Assembly (NCBI RefSeq): GCF_001039355.2
Contig: NW_019775336.1
Location: 160,179-224,178 of the forward strand
From: Lingula anatina
Lineage: Eukaryota; Brachiopoda; Lingulata; Lingulida; Lingulidae
Direction of reading: 5' to 3'
DNA: 64,000 nucleotides
Shown: piece after piece, positions 39,678 through 51,146 of the stretch
Position numbering within the stretch: position 1 is the first letter of the stretch
Layout of the letters: each line of letters begins with the position of its first letter
The notes under the pieces: model-generated
What the model saw: the letters and a program-made list of their open reading frames with translations, nothing else
What the model was told of the DNA's origin: nothing
Database searches by the model: none
Program-made: the position numbers and the translations under genes

Positions 39678-40214
39678 TTTTTTTGTAAAAATCTCTCAAG
39701 AGATTTTAACTGACGGAGCCCTCTCTGACATTGCATAGTCACGCGATATCGAGCGATAGTTTCTGGTGACCTATAGTACTTAAAACCACGGGAAAAGCAG
39801 ACAACAACAACACTATATAACAATAATATAAGATTCATAAGATATATTCGTCTTATTGCTCAAAATGCATTTATATCTACAATGTGTGCTATTCGGGGCT
39901 TTTCGTTATCCAATGCATTGTACAAAAACTCGCAACTTACGTCTGCATATTACATCAGGCATTTGGCGCCAGAAGTTATTTTGGTCTCGTATGAACACCA
40001 GAATCCGTGTACGTGACACCCTAACGTCATTGGCAACGGATGCCTTAACGACCGGGAAGAAAGGCATCGAAAGCCCTACTGACAAGCACAGATTTTAGTT
40101 TTACTATAATAACGGCCGTTTTAGTGGTAAACTGCAATAGAATATATTTCCATGCGTTGTTTACAATGTATTTCTTGCAGAATTTTGAATCTCAAAGGAA
40201 GAGTTATTATTGCT
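39543..40214 (+). mobile_element. TTAA-type MITE with a nested insertion
   Basis: Flanked by TTAA (39539-39542 and 40215-40218). The left end is AGTCATAATAACTCTTCGT; the right end GAAGAGTTATTATTGCT is its imperfect complement. Compared with the 310-bp copy at 43460, about 330 bp of unrelated DNA sits inside, roughly 39738-40078, after which the family sequence resumes at GACAAGCACAGAT. Confidence 0.8.
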
Positions 40215-40777
40215 TTAAGTTCCAGTAGTGCCCTGCACTTCTCTGGCTTAATTTCTGCTGGTGCTTAGAATATGCAATCAGTTACTAGTACGGAAGTATA
40301 TATATAACAGCTGTACACCTGTACCTATATGCACAGGTACATACCTGTATATAGTGTATACCTGCATTTAAATTCTAATTTGTGAAAATGCATACAGAAA
40401 AAAATAACTAATTAACAATCAATGTTGGCAAATGAAGATAAGATGAACCAAATGCACGTTTGTCCCATGCATGAGGGCATAAACGGACATAAGCTGCATT
40501 TGAAACAAACAGATACGAGAGAATGCAAGAGAGAGAGAGAAAGCAGAACAAATGAGACAATCATTATGCATATAATTACACGTAAATAAATTTATTATGT
40601 TATTAATTTTAGTCTCTGGCTCTCAAAAGAAAATAATTTCCCATCCTTATATTCTTCAAGATTAATTGATTTAGCTAAATTTTATGATATTATCTTCAAT
40701 TACATTCTCTGGCACATTCTCTCTCTCCCTCCCCTCTTCATCTCGGGCTTTTTCTCTCTCTCTCTTTCTCTCTCTGT

Positions 40778-40826
40778 CACACACACACACACACACACAC
40801 ATGCACACACACACATACAAAGACGT

Positions 40827-40861
<35 letters not shown>
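40778..40861. repeat. CA microsatellite with preceding CT tract
   Basis: CT-rich stretch (40708-40777) followed by two CA runs. The region 40219-41957 otherwise shows no supportable gene. Confidence 0.95.
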
Positions 40862-40864
<3 letters not shown>

Positions 40865-41875
40865 AAGTCACCAGTTAACAATCAATTCCAGCAAATAAAG
40901 ACAACCGCAGCCTTTATCGAACAGCAAAACAAGTAGATTTACACAGCACAAGCTGTCTCAACACATAACCCCATTTGTATGCCACGGGATTGTTTTTCTT
41001 ATAGATTAATTATTCTGACTGGGCATACTTCCACCGACATTGATGGGAAGAAAGTGCTTGCTTTTAAGAACAAAAAAGCTATTAGGGAAATGTCATTCAA
41101 GGTAAATATGCTGCAAAGGTCTTGGCTGTGCTAAAGCGAAGGCCTTACCAGTACATGTATGAGTATCTAGTCATAAGTTATATTTATAGCACCTGCTTTT
41201 GAAGAATCAACTGATAATATCTTTTTCTTGTTTTAAGCAAAATTGGACTTTCTATTTTTTTTTTTTTTTTTCAATTGTAGGAGGAATTTCAATTTGAAAA
41301 ATATGTATGGACTAGCCCAGGTAGAATTATATTTAAGAAAAAGTCAAATTTTTGACACAAAGCTATAAATAATTTATATATTTTCTTAATTTACTAAATG
41401 TACAAAAATAATAATCAAATGGATTACTTTTTTTTATCTTCTTATTACAAGACTAATGCTTTATCAAGTTATTCAAGCCAAAAATACTTCCTTCGCTCAG
41501 GTCATAATTGAATTTGCAATATGGCAGTTAAAGTAATAACCAAAGATTATCGCGAGAAATTATATCAATTAATGTCTGCTTTCTCTATGAAATTTCTCGT
41601 ATCTCATGCAGACCATTATGACTTCTATATTTATACACTCTGTGGTTCAATACAATTAAGTTACATGTACAGGGTATATTCTCTGTCTGTACACATGTTA
41701 AGACTTGCATGTAAATGCACTGTTTATTTAGAGAAATAGATGTATTTCTACAACACATGCACGCCTGCATATAGTGTTGATGTATATAGTTACACAATGC
41801 ATATTAGTGTGTAAAAATGACAATATCCCGAATGTCTTATTCAATATGTTCTACAGATGTGCATGTACGGTACAA

Positions 41876-41877
<2 letters not shown>

Positions 41878-41918
<41 letters not shown>
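41878..41918. repeat. GA microsatellite
   Basis: GA run just downstream (minus strand) of the candidate coiled-coil exon donor. Confidence 0.95.
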
Positions 41919-41919
<1 letters not shown>

Positions 41920-41957
41920 GCAAACAAAACACCGCATAAAACATGTACAGTACTTAC

Positions 41958-42066
41958 TATCTTTTGATTCAGTAATTTCAGCTCCCGCTCAGTAACTTGC
42001 CGTTTATTTTCTTCCTGTTGTCTTTTAATCTCACTCATTCTGTCTTGCAAACTGCTTCCTCTTTGA
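41958..42066 (-). CDS. Candidate internal exon, charged coiled-coil-like, unidentified
   Basis: A minus-strand segment bounded by a pyrimidine-rich acceptor (GATTTTTCCAAG|TCA) and a perfect donor (AGATA|GTAAGTA). It encodes 36 residues after one split base: QRGSSLQDRMSEIKRQQEEN then KRQVTERELKLLNQKI. The heptad-like, Lys/Glu/Gln-rich composition suggests a coiled coil. The open frame extends 5' of the acceptor but becomes less protein-like there. A start at the internal Met is also possible. No partner exon was found; family unknown. Confidence 0.4.
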
Positions 42067-42486
42067 CTTGGAAAAATCAGCAAAGGCTTCAGCAACCAAA
42101 TCTTAAGTCTGCTTCCTAGCATATTCTTAAATAATCTCACGCGGCAGTGCTTCAACTTCTTATCATAATAGTTGGCCACATGGTCTTGTGTTTTGACATC
42201 ATGTAAAGTCAGCCCCGCAGATGATTCAAAGCCGCAAGGCAGTGTTGACCGATTTCGTTGGCTGATCCTCCCAAGCAATGGGTTAGTACATTATTTCCCC
42301 TGATAGTTTTGCTAGTATTATGGTTCTCAGACTTTGCGGAAGAATTTGTTCATCATGTGTTTGAAATTAAAATGAAATCTGTGTATATTTATTGTAATAA
42401 TTTAACTTATATTGATTGATTTATTGATTGATTGGTTGGTTGACTGACCGATTACTTTTCTTCTTATATTAATTTTTTATCTAATT

Positions 42487-43971
42487 ATTTTTTTACGTTG
42501 ATTCAGCGACTATCTTTAAATATATATTTATATTACTAGCAAAAGCAGAGTTCCATGCGTATGCCCGTCGCGTTTTAAGAGATATCAGGGGACATCATAA
42601 ACAGAAATAACTCAATCACTAGTGAGTCGGAAAGGGGGTTTATCATTATCTTTTCCCGTGCGTACACGCAATAGAACCTAATAAGCGATCTGTTTTATTT
42701 TTAGTATCCTAACGTCCTGTGGTAAACAATATGTTACGAGTACACGTACAGCAGGAATAAAGAGCCAGAAAAAAAAGAGATATATTGTGGTATGATGTCC
42801 TATGATGTTTAAATTGGGAACATTTTGGTGGTCATTATGTCCGGGAGGGGAGGGGGGGGGTCTGTAAGCAGGGTAGTAGGCCAATGATATTTTTGGCTCC
42901 AAAAAAGTCTGAAATACGTCAATAGTAAAAAAAATCTCATCTCTGTATAAGGTGCTTTGAATTGGATCACAGTGTCGAGTTCGTCAATAAAGAAATAAAT
43001 AAATTAATTTTTAAAAGGTTTAAAATAAAACCACGGAGCCCTAAACGAGTTTTTCACGTGTAAACTCTGATTGTCTCGTCCGCGCTGTTAAATTGTCAAA
43101 GAACGATGGAGATTTAGGCAAAAGTCTGTCCAGGAGGGAGTTCGGCAGACAAAATATACCTTTATCTTATTTACCTTCAATTTTTTCCCTCTTTTTCATT
43201 TGAATGATAACTTTTTAATCCCACAATGAAATCTCTCAATGTTATCTAATAATGTGTTATCTTTTCTCTTTAGGTTGTTAGGTTGTACATCCCTCCCCCT
43301 CCTTTTAGGGAAAGATCCTCTCGTCACGACTACATACGATGACTTATGTTGTGGTCTATTGACGCTTTTAAGCCTCAGTGGTTTGCAATTGCCATTTTCA
43401 CGCACGTCCAAATTTTGCGCTCGTAGTGATAGGACTAAGGTCAATTTCGTAGAAGTTAAAGGGATAATAACTCTTCGTATGAGATCTATATTTCACAATA
43501 AAAACATTGTGAAAAACTCATTGAAATATAATATATTCTGTTTTACCACAAAAACGGCAGCTATAGCTATTATTCTGATATCTGAGCTTGTCTTTAGACC
43601 ACGTGACTTCCACTGATGGCTATACTCTGTTAAAATCTCTTAAGAGAAAAAAAACAGGGACTAACTTTGAATGTAAAAATGGATTCATTAACCATTGGTA
43701 AGTATGGGAAAATTGTTGTTTACTCCAGGAAAATTCATTTTTTGGCCGAAACGAAGAGTTATTATCCCTTTAATCGTATTTCTCTTGTGCTTAACTGCCA
43801 CTTCATAGACATTCCTAGTAATGTCGACATCGATGTTAATAAAAGTATTTATGTCTTCGGGACGTGACATTTGCTTTTCAGGTTCATATATGTGTTTTAG
43901 GTTTTTTGTAAGCTTCATGGTAAGCCGATGTACAACAGCAATCAGGGTAAAGTCAATATATGTTTGACATA
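42487..43971. repeat. Duplicate block H1 (1485 bp, copy 1 of pair 5)
   Basis: Apparently base-for-base identical to 43973-45457 (constant offset of 1486). Identity contrasts with the diverged pairs elsewhere and suggests one contig end used twice. It contains a complete TTAA-type element (43460-43769). Confidence 0.93.
43460..43769 (-). mobile_element. TTAA-type MITE, complete 310-bp reference copy
   Basis: Perfect 19-bp terminal inverted repeats AGGGATAATAACTCTTCGT, with TTAA on both sides (43456-43459 and 43770-43773), so the perfect match including the duplication is 23 bp. TTAA duplications are the signature of piggyBac and Kolobok transposons. The AGG start fits Kolobok better than the CCC start of piggyBac; this is inference. 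No transposase is encoded. Confidence 0.88.
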
Positions 43972-43972
43972 N

Positions 43973-45457
43973 ATTTTTTTACGTTGATTCAGCGACTATC
44001 TTTAAATATATATTTATATTACTAGCAAAAGCAGAGTTCCATGCGTATGCCCGTCGCGTTTTAAGAGATATCAGGGGACATCATAAACAGAAATAACTCA
44101 ATCACTAGTGAGTCGGAAAGGGGGTTTATCATTATCTTTTCCCGTGCGTACACGCAATAGAACCTAATAAGCGATCTGTTTTATTTTTAGTATCCTAACG
44201 TCCTGTGGTAAACAATATGTTACGAGTACACGTACAGCAGGAATAAAGAGCCAGAAAAAAAAGAGATATATTGTGGTATGATGTCCTATGATGTTTAAAT
44301 TGGGAACATTTTGGTGGTCATTATGTCCGGGAGGGGAGGGGGGGGGTCTGTAAGCAGGGTAGTAGGCCAATGATATTTTTGGCTCCAAAAAAGTCTGAAA
44401 TACGTCAATAGTAAAAAAAATCTCATCTCTGTATAAGGTGCTTTGAATTGGATCACAGTGTCGAGTTCGTCAATAAAGAAATAAATAAATTAATTTTTAA
44501 AAGGTTTAAAATAAAACCACGGAGCCCTAAACGAGTTTTTCACGTGTAAACTCTGATTGTCTCGTCCGCGCTGTTAAATTGTCAAAGAACGATGGAGATT
44601 TAGGCAAAAGTCTGTCCAGGAGGGAGTTCGGCAGACAAAATATACCTTTATCTTATTTACCTTCAATTTTTTCCCTCTTTTTCATTTGAATGATAACTTT
44701 TTAATCCCACAATGAAATCTCTCAATGTTATCTAATAATGTGTTATCTTTTCTCTTTAGGTTGTTAGGTTGTACATCCCTCCCCCTCCTTTTAGGGAAAG
44801 ATCCTCTCGTCACGACTACATACGATGACTTATGTTGTGGTCTATTGACGCTTTTAAGCCTCAGTGGTTTGCAATTGCCATTTTCACGCACGTCCAAATT
44901 TTGCGCTCGTAGTGATAGGACTAAGGTCAATTTCGTAGAAGTTAAAGGGATAATAACTCTTCGTATGAGATCTATATTTCACAATAAAAACATTGTGAAA
45001 AACTCATTGAAATATAATATATTCTGTTTTACCACAAAAACGGCAGCTATAGCTATTATTCTGATATCTGAGCTTGTCTTTAGACCACGTGACTTCCACT
45101 GATGGCTATACTCTGTTAAAATCTCTTAAGAGAAAAAAAACAGGGACTAACTTTGAATGTAAAAATGGATTCATTAACCATTGGTAAGTATGGGAAAATT
45201 GTTGTTTACTCCAGGAAAATTCATTTTTTGGCCGAAACGAAGAGTTATTATCCCTTTAATCGTATTTCTCTTGTGCTTAACTGCCACTTCATAGACATTC
45301 CTAGTAATGTCGACATCGATGTTAATAAAAGTATTTATGTCTTCGGGACGTGACATTTGCTTTTCAGGTTCATATATGTGTTTTAGGTTTTTTGTAAGCT
45401 TCATGGTAAGCCGATGTACAACAGCAATCAGGGTAAAGTCAATATATGTTTGACATA
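43973..45457. repeat. Duplicate block H2 (1485 bp, copy 2 of pair 5)
   Basis: Identical partner of H1, starting right after the n at 43972 and continuing into block I1. The two share every open frame and the same element ends. Confidence 0.93.
44946..45255 (-). mobile_element. TTAA-type MITE, duplicate of 43460-43769
   Basis: The same element in block H2/I1, with identical sequence and ends. It is a copy created by the block duplication, not an independent insertion. Confidence 0.88.
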
Positions 45458-46385
45458 AATCATACATGCACTTGTAAATGTAACAGTAACACTACATGCA
45501 TGTATACAGTCTATAAACAAACAGCAAATGCATTTAATTTATAAGAGCATATCCTCTGTTTTGAAACCATTTCACCGTATTGAGAATAATTGAGATTTAT
45601 TGGGCGGTTACATGTAGGTCTCAAGCTGTTAAAAATTGGTCGGAATGTCATCATTATTTCTAAGAAAGTAAATTACTGAGAAAGTAAGGGACACTTTTCC
45701 CGGAAGTTTTATTCACAACGGCGTAAAATTAAATACGTTATATCTTAAAATAACTTTACCCAACTAATATATTTTCATTGGGAATCTTTCATGCGTCCGA
45801 TTTTATCAATATATGTATGTCTAACGGAAATGTGTTTACCGATCTGTCCTTTAAAAAAGGCCTATTTTCGAATAAGACATTTCCTTGTACACACTAAAGG
45901 TCAGTAAGGTCGAAATCGAGCTAGATTATCCATTGGCATTTAGTCCAGAAATATAATAATTGGAATAAGCGAATTAAATGGCTTTACAGTAGGCCTACAT
46001 CTGTGTAACACTATTTAGGAAAACAATTTTTAGAAAGGGAGCATATTACAGCTATACCGGGGTATTTCTAAAATTATTTGCAAAATGGATAGTTCGTATT
46101 CTTTATTTTTAATTTATTTAATTAATTTTTGTCTTATATGTAAAAAAATGAACGCCGCTTTTGCTATTGTCTTTTTTAAGCAGCTGAAAATAAAATAATA
46201 AAATAAAATCAATTGTCGATAACACACGCACATACATGTACATGTACCGGTATGTAATTGAAAGTTACTTAAACAATATACTGAAGTTCTCGAATAAAGC
46301 ACAATATATAGGTACATGTAGAGGCAGTGCTATAAAAGCGATCTGTTAAGTTTTTGGTAACAAAAACGGAGCGAGCTTTGTTAAA

Positions 46386-46668
46386 GGGTCATTTTCCTAA
46401 AGAAGTGGCCCTTGAGTCACGTCAGTGACGTACAAATTTTGTGTAATATTTTCTTGATATCTGTGTTTGATGACTGTTGATTTCTTTCCACATTGGAGGC
46501 TATTACGAGTAGTATAAAACAGCAATAACAATGGGGTAAGTCAAAATGTTAATTTCTTTCCACATTGGAGGCTATTTAACAGCAGTAAAAAACAGCAATA
46601 GCAATGGGACAAGTCCAAATTATGCAAATATTACACAAAACGCGATCGTCATTTTTGTGAAACGACCC
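46386..46668. mobile_element. Possible MITE with GGGTC ends, containing a 70-bp duplication
   Basis: Ends GGGTCATTTTCC and GTGAAACGACCC are imperfect inverted repeats. Inside, a unit starting TTTCTTTCCACATTGGAGGC occurs twice (46479-46547 and 46548-46613). The partner at 50934-51146 has the unit once. Confidence 0.55.
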
Positions 46669-48874
46669 GAATATAATTAAATTACACATGTATCAGCTTG
46701 CTCATATCCAGAGAGTTTATGGGAATCGACTCAAGCGGATACAGGACACCCCACCACACCACCACCACCACCCTTTTAACAAAATTAACAAAATGGCGGA
46801 TTCCGCCTTTATTCTTTTTCAAAACAGAGGAAATTACTGCTTTATGGCCTTCCGAAGTGCTTGTAATATCCCCGAAATCGTACCATTATAATTTCAAGCA
46901 AATAATTTGTGGCGGTGTCAACAAGGGGGTATGAGGAGGAGGGGGGGATGGGGGGGTTAGCGATATTGCACGTATCTTCTCCCTCCTCAGGAGAAAATAT
47001 TGATTTGCCATTTCCCAAAACAAGAAAATGCAGATTTGAGATTGATTTAGGTACCAACCTGTGTGCGGCAAAATCCTCCAAAATGTATCATTAATGCACT
47101 CCATTAAAATAATTTAAAGCTGGACCGAGGGGTGTGAAGCCCCAAAAACATTGCTCCTCCCCCTACACCTACCCTATCCCCTACCAACCCTTTTTTTTTC
47201 TTTATTCCCAGAATCCGACAATCACCAGCTTGTTCAGCCGAGAAAGTCAATGAGTATTGACAAATTTACACCACCATACTTTTGAGCTCTTCATATTGAT
47301 TCCCATTCTTCATGTCTGTTCCATACGCTTTTCACAGTTTACAAGGCGTAATCCAATAAACCCAGAGAATAAACCAAATTAAGGCCACGCGGGTGCCTAT
47401 TCGATAACTTGACTAAAATTGAGAGTTTTCGTGTTTTAACCTTAATAGGTTGAATAGCACGTATCACTGGCAGTTTCCCGAACTACTTTTTTTCGAGAGG
47501 AAAATGCTTATCTTTGCATTTAATAATCCCCAAAACGCATTAGATACAGCAATCCAAGTGTGAAGCCCTTCTCCAAGTAAAAAGAAAATTATAAAAATCA
47601 TTTTAGAAAAGATCCTAATGCAGTTGAAATTGTAATTGACCCTCTGGAATTTTTGTCAACTCTGAAAATTTCATCAACATTTGTGAGGATTTTTAAGATA
47701 TCTTTTCCACTAATCAATAGGCAAAACGACGCCGATGGAAACATAACACCAGTGACTGAGCTAAACGATGAGCTTCTTCAGTGACATGGCTTCAAAACCA
47801 AAAGCATCTCTCGAGATCTATCACAGGCACAAATCTATCATATATTGCATAGAACCAACATAAAATGTCCACAATGAACAAACCATAATATTAATCCAAT
47901 TAGACCGTAGAATTTACTAAACTGGGGCCCTTAGGTGATTATTAGCATGCAATTGCGTCAATTTGTTTTGGGTCGTGCGTCGTTAGTTCTCAATGCCGCC
48001 TATTAAATAGCACAGTTTGCATTTCCTAAGTTCATATGTCGGCAGAATTGACATGGTTAGTAACTAATTCGTGCATTTTGCATAGCATAACTGAAAAGTA
48101 GAATTTCACTGTTAAACGGATACCTGAAGCATATTCATCGCCATGCCAATCAAAAGGCAAAGTTACTAAATGCGCATATTTATCAGTAACCAAATACCCT
48201 TTTCCACCGCCCACTCCCTTGCATGTAGAAAATATAGTTTGCACAATTTACAATTCATAACCCAATTATACCAGGGAATGAACTTAATTAAGTGTTCTCG
48301 TATTTTACTCCCACGATACTATGGCGCCGAGTGAATAATTTCATTGGTGTGGAATCAATCAGTTTTTCAGTGCCCCGAATTATTGCGTTAAGTGAGACAG
48401 TCTTGGTCCGGGTGAGACCAAGTTGATTGCGTTTTGTAAATTTCACCACTTTTTAAAATTTAATTCGATTTCATTTGAATTACAAGAATGCAATGCAAAT
48501 CTCTCAACGTTTTTGACAATCTGATGTCTACGACTTCGTCTGCATAATCAACACATCTAAAATGTATTATCTATGCGGGTTACAGGAGAAAATGAAAATA
48601 AGACTTCTGTTATTGATACTTTCATTCACGAAATACACTACCTGCTATATAAAACTTTATAAAAAAAAATGTGTCAGCATTCTATCTTTCTTGCACGGTC
48701 TCTATGCACAATCATTTTTATTTTCTGCTACAAAAATATTTATCTAAAAGATCTAAAAGATCTTGTCTTCTTATGTAGATACATGTACATGTAAAAGTAT
48801 ACATAATATGAGTTAAAGCATCTTTGTTTCTAGCACTGTAGAAAAACCTACCATAAGTAATACATTGTACATGT

Positions 48875-48896
48875 ACTTCTCTCTCTCTCTCTCTCT
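48875..48896. repeat. CT microsatellite (block I1)
   Basis: CT run, longer in I2 (53321-53347). Confidence 0.95.
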
Positions 48897-49683
48897 GACA
48901 CACATACACACAAACACACGTTAACACACAATTGACTAAAATAAATGAAATCTAAATATACGAAAAATATCTAAATATACGAGAAATAACATGATAAATG
49001 AGAAATATCCCGAGGTTCTCTCTGTTCGTTAAAACGCGTAACTCATGGCACATTTATTTCCCATTCCTGCTTCTGTTACTTTCTTTTCCTCTTTCCTATC
49101 GAGTGGTCAGCCAATTGCACGTGTGACGTCACACAGCAGAACCATGGTACGCTTACCCTCCGACAGAAACTTCTGTAATTGTTACAAATTTGAATAGTAG
49201 TATTTCAATCAGTTTTAGAAGAAACGACAGAGACCCTTGGCGGAGGGTACAGCATACTCGCCCTAGGTGCTCGTCGTTGATATCGATCAACATGAACGCA
49301 TTTACTTTACCAGACTACACTGTATGTGGTGGCATTATGATGTAATGCAATCAATGCGCATCCATGTATCAGTCGGCAGAGTATGAAACAGCAGTTTGCT
49401 AGCACTGGTACAATGTTGGTCTACTTCAGTGTCCTGAATGGTCTATTTCAACATAGAATAGTCCTGAAGGTAATATACACATACTAGTACATCCTATATT
49501 GCATGTTAAAAAGTAAGATAAAATACAGAAAACAAGACAGAAAAAATTAATCATTAAGTCAGTGTTTGATTGTAACAGTTAATTAATGATGTTTTGTTTG
49601 TTTCATGGTTCTTTTTCTAGTTTTTACGCAAATTGTAAAACATGGCAAAGAAAAAGGAAAGAAAGGGGGTTTAAAAATACCAN

Positions 49684-49798
49684 CAGGGACTAACTTTGAA
49701 TGTAAAAATGGATTCATTAACCATTGGTAAGTATGGGAAAATTGTTGTTTACTCCAGTACAATTCATTTTTTGGCCGAAACGAAGCGTTATTATCCCT
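49684..49798 (-). mobile_element. TTAA-type MITE, cut by contig start (block I2)
   Basis: The end of the same element on the other haplotype, finishing GAAGCGTTATTATCCCT then TTAA (49799-49802). The remainder is lost at the n at 49683. Confidence 0.8.
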
Positions 49799-50933
49799 TT
49801 AATCGTATTTCTCTTGTGCTTAACTGCCACTTCATAGACATTCCTAGTAATGTCGATGTTAATAAAAGTATTTATGTCTTCGGGACGTGACATTTGCTTT
49901 TCAGGTTCATATATGTGTTTTAGGTTTTTTGTAAGCTTCATGGTAAGCCGATGTACATGTACAACAGCAATCAGGGTAAAGTCAATATATGTTTGACATA
50001 AATCATACATGCACTTGTAAATGTAACAGTAACACTACATGCATGTATACAGTCTATAAACAAACAGCAAATGCATTTAATTTAATTTATAAGAGCATAT
50101 CCTCTGTTTTGAAACCATTTCAACGTATTGAGAATAATTGAGATTTATTGGGCGGTTACATGTAGGTCTCAAGCTGTTAAAAATTGGTCGGAATGTCATC
50201 ATTATTTCTAAGAAAGTAAATTACTGAGAAAGTAAGGGACACTTTTCCCGGAAGTTTTATTCACAACGGCGTAAAATAAAATACGTTATATCTTAAAATA
50301 ACGTTACCCAACTAATATATTTTCATTGGGAATCTTTCATGCATCCGATTTTATCAATACCGGTATATGTATGTCTAACGGAAATGTGTTTACCGATCTG
50401 TCCTTAAAAAAAAAGCCTATTTTCGAATAAGACATTTCCTTGTACACACTAAAGGTCAGTAAGGTCGAAATCGAGCTAGATTATCCATTGGCATTTAGTC
50501 CAGAAATATAATAATTGGAATAAGCGAATTAAATGACTTTACAGTACATCTGTGTAACACTATAAATTTTAGGAAAACAATTTTTAGAAAGGGAGCATAT
50601 TACAGATATACCGAGGTATTTCTAAAATTATTTGCAAAATGGATAGTTCGTATTCTTTATTTTTTTATTTATTTAATTAATTTTTGTCTTAAATGTAAAA
50701 AAATGAACGCCGCTTTTGCTATTGTCTTTTTTAAGCAGCTCAAAATAAAATAATAAAATAAAATCAGTTGTCGATAATACATGCACAAACATGTGTGTAC
50801 TTAAAAGTTACTTGAACAATATACTGAAGTTCTCGAATAAAGCACAATAGGTACATGTACACGTAGAAAACAATGCTATAAAAGCTATGTGTTAAGTTTT
50901 TGGTGACAAAAACGGAACGAGCTTTGTACTATA

Positions 50934-51146
50934 GGGTCAATTTCCTAAAGAAGTGGCTCTTGAGTCACGTCAGTGTCGTTCAAATTTTGCTTAACATTTT
51001 TTTGATATCAATGTTTGAGATATGACTTGATTTCTTTCAACATTGGAGGCTATTTACCAGTAGCATAAAACAGCAATAACAATGGGGCAAGTCAAAATGA
51101 TGCACATATTACACAAAACGCGATCGTCACTTTTGTGAAATGACCC
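50934..51146. mobile_element. Possible MITE with GGGTC ends, single unit (block I2)
   Basis: Haplotype partner of 46386-46668, ending GTGAAATGACCC, with one copy of the internal 70-bp unit. Confidence 0.55.

Larger units (their letters stand above)
45141..49682. repeat. Duplicate block I1 (copy 1 of pair 6)
   Basis: About 4.5 kb aligning with 49684-54134, from CAGGGACTAACTTTGAATG to GGGGGTTTAAAAAT. Its first 317 bp also belong to H2, so this segment occurs three times in the window (43655, 45141, 49684). It carries a 70-bp tandem duplication at 46479-46613 that is single in the partner. No gene is recognised. Confidence 0.9.

Noticed and set aside
43239-43616. 125-codon plus-strand frame present twice (also 44725-45102)
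   Set aside because: The recurrence comes from the identical H1/H2 duplication, and the frame runs into the TTAA-type element.
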